A DNA stretch of 5,400 nucleotides from Pseudomonadota bacterium (lineage in GTDB: Bacteria > Myxococcota > Polyangia > GCA-2747355 > JACKDQ01). Shown piece after piece: positions 1-5,181 of this stretch (the first letter of the stretch is position 1; the number at the start of each line of letters is the position of its first letter). A program made the position numbers and the translations under genes. The stretch lies in assembly GCA_030591195.1 (NCBI GenBank), contig JAUVBO010000301.1:1-5400 (forward strand), written 5' to 3'. The notes under the pieces were generated by a model, which was given only the letters and a program-made list of their open reading frames with translations, made no database searches and was not told the DNA's origin.

Positions 1-1
1 A

Positions 2-676
2 GACGTCCTCGCTGGCGTCGAGAGCCTCGGCCTGGACCGGGCGGACCTGGCCCTGCAATGGGACGGCGGGCGGCTCCAGTTGAGTGACCTGCGCCGCCGG
101 GCTCTTCGTCCCCTCGACGTGGAATGGGTGGAGCCGCTGGGTCGGCTACGTAGCTGGCCGGCCTCGCGACAGGGGCCGCTGGCGCGCGCGGTGGGCCGAC
201 GGACGGAGTCCGTCGTCGATGCGACAGCCGGCTGGGGGCAGGATGCCCTGCGACTGCTGATGATGGGCTACCGAGTGCGGTTGATCGAGCGGTGCCGCGT
301 GATCGGCGCGTTGCTCGTCGACGGCAGAAGGCGATGCATCGAGGCGGGGCTGCGCCCCGGGGGCGCGGTGGCGCCAGAGGTCATCGTCGCGGACGCCTGT
401 CGGGTCTTGCAGACGATCAGCGCCGACTGTATCTACCTCGATCCGATGTTTCCGCCGAAACGCAACCCCTCCGCCCTCGCCAAGCGTCCCTTGCGGCTGC
501 TGCGTGAGCTGGCGGGAGACGATGATGACCGGGACGCGCTCTTCGAGGCCGCCCGCCTCGCGGCGCGGCGCAGGGTGGTGGTCAAGCGACCGGACCACGC
601 CGAGCCCCTCAGAGCCTCCCCGCAGCAGAGCTTCGCCGGCAAGCTCGTCCGATATGATGTCTATCTGAAATCCTGA
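2..676 (+). CDS. rsmJ: 16S rRNA (guanine-1516-N2)-methyltransferase RsmJ, 5' end outside the window
   Basis: RsmJ transfers a methyl group from S-adenosylmethionine to N2 of G1516 in 16S rRNA, in the cytoplasm. The 224 visible codons carry the SAM-binding motif VVDATAGWGQDAL, an acidic end of the next strand (VRLIER), the catalytic-loop motif YLDPMFPPK, and RRVVVKRPDHAEPL, all in family order. The C-terminus (VRYDVYLKS) matches the family's closing strand. A TTG at 80 could be taken as the start, but the same frame is open to base 2 and reads LALQWDGGRLQL just upstream, which fits the N-terminal strand pair of RsmJ. The gene is therefore cut by the window edge, not truncated. From memory the E. 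coli protein is about 250 residues, so roughly 25 are missing. The stop TGA is at 674-676. No frameshift or missing motif is seen. The next gene begins 74 bp later and is probably transcribed separately. Confidence 0.93.
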   Translation, partial: DVLAGVESLGLDRADLALQWDGGRLQLSDLRRRALRPLDVEWVEPLGRLRSWPASRQGPLARAVGRRTESVVDATAGWGQDALRLLMMGYRVRLIERCRVIGALLVDGRRRCIEAGLRPGGAVAPEVIVADACRVLQTISADCIYLDPMFPPKRNPSALAKRPLRLLRELAGDDDDRDALFEAARLAARRRVVVKRPDHAEPLRASPQQSFAGKLVRYDVYLKS

Positions 677-702
677 GTGAAGACCACGCCGTGTGCTAGT
701 CT
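673..702 (+). promoter_or_regulatory. Possible sigma-70-type promoter for the outer-membrane protein pair
   Basis: A -10-like TAGTCT at 697-702 follows TGTGC, giving an extended -10 look (TGTGCTAGTCT). A weak -35-like CTGAGT (3 of 6 to TTGACA) lies at 673-678 with an 18-bp spacer. Transcription would start near 709, leaving a leader of about 40 nt before the GTG at 751. The site overlaps the rsmJ stop. The -35 match is poor, so this is a candidate only. Confidence 0.35.
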
Positions 703-737
703 GGCTGCACTGCCACGACCGCCAACGCGGTGTCTGC

Positions 738-741
738 GGAG
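738..741 (+). promoter_or_regulatory. Ribosome binding site that decides the GTG 751 start
   Basis: GGAG lies 9 nt before GTG 751. The upstream in-frame GTG at 730 has no purine-rich sequence ahead of it. The third in-frame candidate, GTG 838, would cut into the signal peptide. This favours 751. Confidence 0.55.
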
Positions 742-750
742 ACTGCTCGA

Positions 751-2409
751 GTGTCACAGCGGCGCTACAAGGACCGGTTCGCCAGCGTCCCACCCGCTCG
801 GGGGTGCGCCTGGTCGTTCGGTCGCTTGGCGCGCGGTGTGATCGCGCTTGGCGTCGCGCTCGGCCCCGCGCTCGCGCCCGGCCCCGCTCACGCCTTCGAC
901 CTCTACTCGTTCTTCGACAGCAGCTGCAGGCGCCAAACGGGCATCCTGGTGCACGTCGACGCGACCCAGGTGGTCGTTGCGCCCCTCGACGGCAAGCCGA
1001 TCGCCATTCCGCGCGCGACCGTCCGCAGCCTCGTGTTGCACCAGGTGCTGGAAAATCCGCTCGCGGAGCTCACTCCGAGCGAGACCTTGTGGCCTTTTCT
1101 CCGGCAGGTATGGACGGAGAAGACCGAGCGCCCGACGTTCAGCGGCTGGGTCGCGGGGTTTCACGATGACCTGCTGATCTTCTTCGATTTCGAAGGCAAG
1201 AGTCACGTCCTCCAGGCCGACGAGATCATCCGAATTCGTCCATTCCGGCCGTCGGGCGCGGTGCGCCTCGCACAGCATCGCGTGCCCCGGCTGACCTTTC
1301 CCCAGGCGATCGTTCCGTGCGGCTCACCGCTCGGCGCGTCCAGCGGCAAAGACGTGATGCCCAGCCGGGTGATCGCCGACCGGATCAAGATCGACGATCT
1401 GCTGACCGCGCTGGCCGACCGCTACCGGGGGTTCGCGGGGCTCGAGGAGCGGACCCGGGTCTATGCGCGCCCCTATCACTACACGCCGACGCTGCGCCTC
1501 GGGCTGACCTACGCGCAGAACTCGGGCTTCGCCGAGTTCTTTCCGTTCTACTTCAACTACACCGGGGGCACGCCCTACCGATTTCAGAGCCGGATCCTCC
1601 TCGGCAGCATCGTCCACGACAGCCTGCCGTTTCTTCGCCGTTCGCTCGCGGCCGCATCCGACATCAAGTCTCATTTCTTTCACGCGACGTTCGTCGGGCA
1701 GCTTCCGGCGCTGCCCGCGGAGACCGACGCGTTCCTCGTCGATCACGGCGAGATCAAGCCCTACACGGTGACGACCTCGTACAACTACCTGATCCTGATG
1801 GGGCTCGACTACTGGCGGCTCTCGGCTTCGGCCGGTCCGGCCTACTTCTCCCTGCGGGTTGCCGGCGAGCTCGAGGGCGTCCCGGGCGCCCCGACCAAGG
1901 GCTACGAGGTCACCGCGGCCGCGACCTCGGTGACTCCGGTCTTTCGTCTCCAGTATCGCGCGGACCGCTGGACGGCGCGGGCGCTCTACTACCGCACGCG
2001 CCTGTCGGGCGCGGCCGGCCAGTCGCAGGGCCCCGTCGGCGGCGACTACGCCCCCGGCACCGACGACGACGACGACGACGTCAAGCTGCGGATCGACAGC
2101 GACGTGCTCCGTCTCGGTGTGACGGCGAGCCTGCCCCTGCGGCTGACGGTCTCGGTCGATCAGATCCTCTCGTTCATCTCGGCCGAGGCCGGCGGAGGCT
2201 CGACGGCGATCGAGATCTCGTATTTTCAGTCGGAGACGGCGCTGATGATCAGCGCCGAGTTCGGCCGGTACATCGCGGTCAAGGCGTTCGCGCGCCTGCT
2301 GCTGCGGAGCTTCGAGCAGCGGCTGGCGCTGACACCCGGCGATCCGCAGCAAACCTCGAACAGCAGCTTTGATCCGCTCTTTGGTGGAGTGTTGGAATTT
2401 GTCTTCTAG
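751..2409 (+). CDS. Exported two-cysteine/beta-barrel outer-membrane protein, paralogue A
   Basis: This is a 552-residue protein of no family I can name. Residues 1-48 form a long signal peptide: a basic N-region, a hydrophobic core at about 29-42 and a predicted cut after AHA at 48. Residues 59-190 form a domain bracketed by Cys59 and Cys190, the only cysteines of the mature chain. Inside it are two similar beta-rich repeats (about 63-98 and 130-165) of the form G-hydrophobic-DG-hydrophobic-IP. Residues 205-228 look helical, followed by a Tyr/Pro segment near 238-247. From about 248 the chain is a series of short alternating hydrophobic/aromatic strands ending GGVLEFVF, with a terminal Phe as in outer-membrane barrels. 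A run of six Asp (438-443) probably sits in a loop. The same architecture recurs in the next gene, which overlaps this one by 11 nt. The outer-membrane location is inferred; the substrate or role is unknown. Confidence 0.85.
   Translation: MSQRRYKDRFASVPPARGCAWSFGRLARGVIALGVALGPALAPGPAHAFDLYSFFDSSCRRQTGILVHVDATQVVVAPLDGKPIAIPRATVRSLVLHQVLENPLAELTPSETLWPFLRQVWTEKTERPTFSGWVAGFHDDLLIFFDFEGKSHVLQADEIIRIRPFRPSGAVRLAQHRVPRLTFPQAIVPCGSPLGASSGKDVMPSRVIADRIKIDDLLTALADRYRGFAGLEERTRVYARPYHYTPTLRLGLTYAQNSGFAEFFPFYFNYTGGTPYRFQSRILLGSIVHDSLPFLRRSLAAASDIKSHFFHATFVGQLPALPAETDAFLVDHGEIKPYTVTTSYNYLILMGLDYWRLSASAGPAYFSLRVAGELEGVPGAPTKGYEVTAAATSVTPVFRLQYRADRWTARALYYRTRLSGAAGQSQGPVGGDYAPGTDDDDDDVKLRIDSDVLRLGVTASLPLRLTVSVDQILSFISAEAGGGSTAIEISYFQSETALMISAEFGRYIAVKAFARLLLRSFEQRLALTPGDPQQTSNSSFDPLFGGVLEFVF
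2062..2079 (+). repeat. (GAC)6 trinucleotide run encoding six aspartates
   Basis: Six identical GAC codons lie in the barrel region of paralogue A, giving Asp438-443 preceded by PGT. The flanks (a Gly-rich stretch before, the strand VKLRI after) suggest a loop. The paralogue has no equivalent. A pure codon run can change length in frame by slippage. Divalent-cation binding is possible but not shown. Confidence 0.8.
2383..2389 (+). promoter_or_regulatory. Ribosome binding site for the TTG 2399 start, inside the preceding gene
   Basis: GGTGGAG lies 9 nt before TTG 2399 and within the last codons of the upstream gene. Earlier in-frame candidates (TTG 2369, TTG 2381, GTG 2384) either lack a site or lie in or before this one. 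The position suggests translational coupling of the two genes. Confidence 0.6.
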
Positions 2410-4138
2410 GCTCAGAGCGCCCAAGGTCTCGGTCGCGACGCTCGGAGCGCTCCTCTGCCTGGCGCTGGCGCCGCGGTCGAGCAGCGCGCTCAACGTCAAC
2501 GCGGTCTACCGCGCGGCGTGCGAGCGCGAGGTCGGCGTGATCCTGCGCGTGGAGAAGCGACAGATCCATCTGCTGAAGCAGGACGGGACAGTCGCCAAGA
2601 TTCCGCGTCACGAGATCGTCTCGCTGGTCTACTACCCGGTGGCCCAGTTCCCGCTGGCGAGGCTACCCCGGGCCGACAGCGTCAAGCCGGTGAGGGTGCA
2701 GACGCGCGACCAGCGGAAGTGGGTCGAGCTGGCCTTCGGCTGGCCGATCAACTTCAGCGAGCGGAAGATGTCGCTGCTGCTGCCGTCCGGCGAGGATTTC
2801 ACGGTCGACAAGGGCAGCGTGTGGTCGTTGACCTACGATACCTTTGCCTCGCGGGAGCGCCCGACGCCGCCTCGCATGCCGCGCTTCGAGCACCCGCAGA
2901 CATCGGGGTTCTGCACTGTTGCGAGCGAGCCTGTCGCCGCGAGCCAACCTGCCGCGAGCCAGCCAGCCGCGGACGAACCTGGCGCGAGCCAGCTTGGCGC
3001 GGGCCAGCCTGCCGCGAGCCAGCTTGGCGCGGGCCAGCCTGCCGCGAGCCAGCCTGCCGCGAGCCAGCCTGCCGCGAGCCGACCGATCGCCAGCGAGCCT
3101 GTGGTCAGCCAACCGATCGCCCAGCGGCGCGTCTTTCCGCAGCAGATCCTCAACGACCAGGTTGTGATCCGGCGCGAGCTGAATCGGCTGATGGAGGGCT
3201 ACGAGGAGCTGGTCGAGGATATCAACGATCAGAAGTTCTACCCCGTGCCGCAGATCTACAAGAACCGCACGTCGCTCGGTTTCTGGGGCTCGTTCTTCTC
3301 TCGTTACGCGGCGTCGAAGAGTCGCTCGAACAACCTCACGCCGCTGCTGACGAACACCTTCTCTTCCGGGCCCTTTCGCTACCAGCACATCTTCTTCACC
3401 GGCTCGACCCCGAACGGGATGTTGATTCACAACGAGGCGCAGACCCAGATCTTCTACCGGTTCAAGGCGGCCTACTTTCATACCTCGCTCCTGATCGACC
3501 CCAACCTGGCGCTCGTCGGCGACAAGTACTTCTGGCGCGCCGAGGACCTGGAGGACGAGACCCTCGACGACCGCGTCAACGAGTACGCGATCGTCGAGCT
3601 CGGCTTCGATCTGGGGCCGGTCGCGATCCAGCTCCAGCCGGTCTCGATGGCCCACGGCGCGGTCAAGCACGGCAGCCTCCTCAGCACCAGCAGGGCGATC
3701 CCGCTCTGGCGCGCAGGCGTGCGCGTCGCGGTCGCCGATCTGACCATCGAGGCGATGGGAGGGGCCACGCCGTCGGGCATCGAGGGTGAGGTGACGGATG
3801 GCACGCAGCGCTCCAGTGGACACTCCGAGTGGCGCTACATCTACGGGCGCCTCAACTTCAGCTGGGTGACCCCGTGGCACGACATCGCGGTGCGGTGGTG
3901 GACCGTCATCCGCCACCTGACCCATCAGAGCACGCTGTGGGGCCAGCTGTCGGAGGAGCGACACGAGTACCGCGCGCTGTCGGTGTCGTCGGCGCTGCAG
4001 CTGACCTACCTCTTCTGGCACCGGTTCAAGCTCGGCGTGCACTTCGTCGTCGAGGTTCAGCGCCGCGAGCTGGACCAGGAGCCGGCGCAGACCCGGACCC
4101 TGCCCAAGCTCTCGCTCTTCGGCAGCATGTCCTTCTAA
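2399..4138 (+). CDS. Exported two-cysteine/beta-barrel outer-membrane protein with pentapeptide-repeat linker, paralogue B
   Basis: This is a 579-residue protein of unrecognised family and the paralogue of the gene before it. Starting at TTG 2399 gives a textbook signal peptide: SSRLRAPK, a hydrophobic core at 10-24, and a cut after SSSA at 30. Cys41 and Cys172 bracket a domain with two related beta-rich repeats (about 45-80 and 112-148); these are the only cysteines of the mature chain, as in the paralogue. The first repeat (GVILRVEK...DG...IPRHEIVSLV) aligns with GILVHVDA...DG...IPRATVRSLV of paralogue A. Residues 175-242 are an Ala/Ser/Gln/Pro pentapeptide linker absent from A. A helix (about 248-275) and the segment YPVPQIYKNRTSLGF follow, matching A. 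The rest is rich in alternating aromatic strands and ends LSLFGSMSF, with a terminal Phe. An anchored outer-membrane barrel with a periplasmic domain is inferred. The TTG start and 11-nt overlap suggest coupled translation. Confidence 0.85.
   Translation: MSSRLRAPKVSVATLGALLCLALAPRSSSALNVNAVYRAACEREVGVILRVEKRQIHLLKQDGTVAKIPRHEIVSLVYYPVAQFPLARLPRADSVKPVRVQTRDQRKWVELAFGWPINFSERKMSLLLPSGEDFTVDKGSVWSLTYDTFASRERPTPPRMPRFEHPQTSGFCTVASEPVAASQPAASQPAADEPGASQLGAGQPAASQLGAGQPAASQPAASQPAASRPIASEPVVSQPIAQRRVFPQQILNDQVVIRRELNRLMEGYEELVEDINDQKFYPVPQIYKNRTSLGFWGSFFSRYAASKSRSNNLTPLLTNTFSSGPFRYQHIFFTGSTPNGMLIHNEAQTQIFYRFKAAYFHTSLLIDPNLALVGDKYFWRAEDLEDETLDDRVNEYAIVELGFDLGPVAIQLQPVSMAHGAVKHGSLLSTSRAIPLWRAGVRVAVADLTIEAMGGATPSGIEGEVTDGTQRSSGHSEWRYIYGRLNFSWVTPWHDIAVRWWTVIRHLTHQSTLWGQLSEERHEYRALSVSSALQLTYLFWHRFKLGVHFVVEVQRRELDQEPAQTRTLPKLSLFGSMSF
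2921..3118 (+). repeat. 15-bp tandem repeat encoding an ASQPA-type pentapeptide linker
   Basis: Thirteen pentads are visible in paralogue B, with one extra Ala after the first: ASEPV, ASQPA twice, ADEPG, ASQLG, AGQPA, ASQLG, AGQPA, ASQPA twice, ASRPI, ASEPV, VSQPI. The core codons are GCG AGC CAG CCT GCC. A 30-bp unit at 2984-3013 is repeated exactly at 3014-3043, showing recent duplication of two pentads. The outer units are more diverged than the inner ones. All units are multiples of three, so gain or loss stays in frame. The product is probably an extended Pro/Ala spacer between the N-terminal domain and the barrel. Confidence 0.92.
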
Positions 4139-4208
4139 CCCCAGAGTCCACCTGAGTCGATCGGGCTTGCTGCTGTTGAACGCCGAGCCCGCGAGGTACT
4201 AGGTTGAG

Positions 4209-4361
4209 ATGACGCGCGCTCAGCACCGCCGCGCTGGCGTCCACGGCCGGTGGCACTGCCGGCCGATCTTCCCGACCAGCCGACGTTGTAGCAGCGGGCA
4301 GCCTGAGACAGCCGCGGACCCTTTCCCGACCTTCAGGACATCGGCTATGATCGAGGCGTGA
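4209..4361 (+). CDS. Possible 50-residue small ORF, overlapping the lipoprotein start
   Basis: ATG 4209 opens 50 codons ending in TGA 4359-4361. The stop overlaps the GTG start of the next gene as GTGA. AGG at 4201-4203 is a weak ribosome binding site 5 nt before the ATG. By my count 40 of 50 third positions are G or C, against roughly 32-34 at first and second positions, a mild coding-like bias. The peptide begins MTRAQHRRAG, has no recognisable domain, signal or membrane segment, and reads through a GC-rich hairpin. It may well be chance in GC-rich DNA. Confidence 0.2.
   Translation: MTRAQHRRAGVHGRWHCRPIFPTSRRCSSGQPETAADPFPTFRTSAMIEA
4244..4265 (+). terminator. Possible weak intrinsic terminator or structured 3' end
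   Basis: CGGCCGG (4244-4250) pairs with CCGGCCG (4259-4265) around an 8-nt loop, a 7-bp all-GC stem followed by ATCTT. It lies about 105 bp after the stop of paralogue B. The missing T run makes intrinsic termination doubtful. Confidence 0.25.
4346..4351 (+). promoter_or_regulatory. -10 element placed for a leaderless GTG transcript
   Basis: TATGAT differs from the consensus TATAAT at one base and ends 6 nt before GTG 4358, so transcription would begin at or next to the start codon. No useful ribosome binding site precedes the GTG: the nearby GAGG ends one base before it. The -35 region (TTCCCG at 4323-4328, 17-bp spacer) is poor. This is the usual layout of a leaderless gene. Confidence 0.45.
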
Positions 4362-4859
4362 GCCGTCTCTCGGCACTGCTGCTGATCCTCGTCATCGCTG
4401 GCTGTCGGATGCTCTTGCCCTTCGCTGCGGGCCAGAGGGACGCCGCCGCGGACGCGGGGCTGGTGCGTCTCGATACCACCAGCGAGCAGATCGTCGGCGC
4501 CTGGTCGCTTGGCGGTGCGTTGGATGACGAGGCGGTCGCGGTGGCGGCGGACGGACGGACAGGGCAATGTCTACGTCGCCGGGCACTTCGAGGACGCGGC
4601 GGAGATGGGCGGCGGGACCAAGCTGACCAGCCAGGAGCAGTCCCGGGACATCTTCGTCGCCAGCTTCACCAGCGCGGGCGCGCACCGCTGGTCGAGGAGG
4701 TTCGGCGGGGGCAGGGAGGACAACTCGACGGCGATCACGGTCCACGGGGAGGACGTCTTCGTCGTCGGCACCTTCGCGGCCACCGCCCAGCTCGGTCCGT
4801 CCAGCGAGACCGCGTTGGGGAAGTCGGACGCCTTCTTGCTCAAGCTGACAGCGAACTGA
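4358..4859 (+). pseudogene. Lipoprotein with two SBBP-like beta-propeller repeats, broken by a frameshift
   Basis: GTG 4358 opens a lipoprotein signal (SRLSALLLILVIAGC) with lipobox IAGC and Cys16, so the product would be lipid-anchored. The frame reads to AVAVAADG and then, across a GGAC triplication at 4549-4560, goes out of frame. Deleting one GGAC joins it to GQGNVYVAGHF in the other frame, which continues with DIFVASFTSAG, HRWSRRFGGG, DVFVVGTF and SDAFLLKLTAN to TGA 4857-4859. These are two copies of the repeat pattern of SBBP/NHL-like propeller lipoproteins (GNVYVAG, then D-x-FV-x-K-L, then W...FGG). The repaired product is only about 165 residues. A complete propeller needs more blades, and nothing like further blades follows the stop, so the gene is probably also 3'-truncated. 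A slippage switch or sequencing error could explain the shift. Confidence 0.72.
4549..4560 (+). repeat. (GGAC)3 tetranucleotide repeat at the frameshift point
   Basis: Three tandem GGAC units sit exactly where the lipoprotein reading changes frame. Two units would give the continuous reading AADGQGNVYVAG; three give the out-of-frame reading. The shift is therefore best explained as a one-unit expansion by strand slippage. Confidence 0.8.
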
Positions 4860-4971
4860 CGAGCAGACGAGCGCGCCCGGCGCCCGCAGGTAAAGACCGG
4901 AGAGCACCTGCTCGAGGGCTAGTCCTCGACTTGGGCGGTTTTTTGACGGGCGTGGCGGTACCTCGGAAGTT
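4860..4971 (+). other. Non-coding segment with nested inverted repeats and a T6 run
   Basis: No gene is seen. CGAGCAG (4860-4866) can pair with CTGCTCG (4908-4914), GCAGGT (4886-4891) with ACCTGC (4906-4911), and TCGAGG (4912-4917) with CCTCGA (4924-4929). These are alternative, partly exclusive foldings. TTTTTT at 4939-4944 lies 9 nt after the last stem, too far for a classic terminator, though transcription from the lipoprotein remnant might end here. The last bases (GAAGTT) lead into the first array unit. Confidence 0.35.
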
Positions 4972-5181
4972 GTGGCCGGTCAATCGGCCATTTCGTTTGA
5001 GGTGAGGCCAACCCAGCGAGTTGTGGCCGAGAATTCGGCCACTGCCGCGTGCGTTGGGCTGATCTAGCGCGTTGTGGCCGAAAGGCCGGCCACTTCGTCG
5101 TGGCTCACCTCGACCGTCGAGCTTGTGGCCGATCCGCCGGCCACTTCACCGGGGCTCGCATTTGCCGTCGAGCCCGTGGCC
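4972..5181 (+). repeat. Array of palindromic hairpin units with exact 51-bp period
   Basis: GTGGCCG begins at 4972, 5023, 5074 and 5125, each 51 bp apart, and GTGGCC recurs at 5176. In the first four units CGGCCAC (CGGCCAT in the first) starts 13 bases after the unit start, so each forms a 7-8-bp hairpin with a variable 4-6-nt loop (GTCAAT, GAAT within an 8-bp stem, AAAGGC, ATCCGC). TT usually precedes the unit and TTC often follows the right arm. The intervening 31 bp are poorly conserved, with AGC-rich ends ahead of the next unit. The fifth unit keeps only the left arm. Conserved arms with changing loops point to structure or a dyad binding site. Possible identities are internal repeats at an insertion-sequence end (IS21-type ends carry multiple short repeats), a REP-like family, or a decayed 17-residue coding repeat. 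None can be chosen from sequence alone. Confidence 0.85.

Larger units (their letters stand above)
4139..4357 (+). other. Intergenic region after the outer-membrane pair
   Basis: This 219-bp stretch has no convincing gene. It holds a loose inverted repeat (4162-4167 with 4186-4191, no T run), a stronger GC-rich hairpin (4244-4265), a 50-codon open frame from ATG 4209, and a -10-like hexamer just before the lipoprotein gene. Confidence 0.6.

Noticed and set aside
80..82. TTG 80 as the true start of rsmJ
   Set aside because: The frame stays open to the window edge and encodes RsmJ-like N-terminal sequence upstream of this codon.
730..750. Upstream GTG 730 as the start of paralogue A
   Set aside because: It has no ribosome binding site and only lengthens an already long signal-peptide N-region; GTG 751 has GGAG at 9-nt spacing.
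2369..2398. TTG 2369 as the start of paralogue B
   Set aside because: It lacks a ribosome binding site and adds ten residues (including Glu, Cys and Trp) before a complete signal peptide; TTG 2399 has GGTGGAG at 9-nt spacing.
2380..2480. Lipobox in the paralogue B signal peptide (Cys20)
   Set aside because: The residues before it (GALL) do not fit a lipobox and the cysteine lies within the hydrophobic core; a signal-peptidase-I site at SSSA follows.
1324..4042. Long minus-strand open frames opposite the two outer-membrane genes
   Set aside because: They are rich in Arg, Ala and Val with no recognisable domains, lie wholly antisense to well-supported genes, and are expected from GC-rich third positions.
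4561..5005. Continuation of the lipoprotein frame past the GGAC tract as a 215-residue protein
   Set aside because: The sequence becomes low-complexity Arg/Gly with no repeat motif, while the shifted frame carries clear propeller repeats.
4972..5181. CRISPR array
   Set aside because: Only the two 7-base arms are conserved; the loops inside the repeat differ in every unit, the last unit has lost its right arm, and no cas gene is in view.
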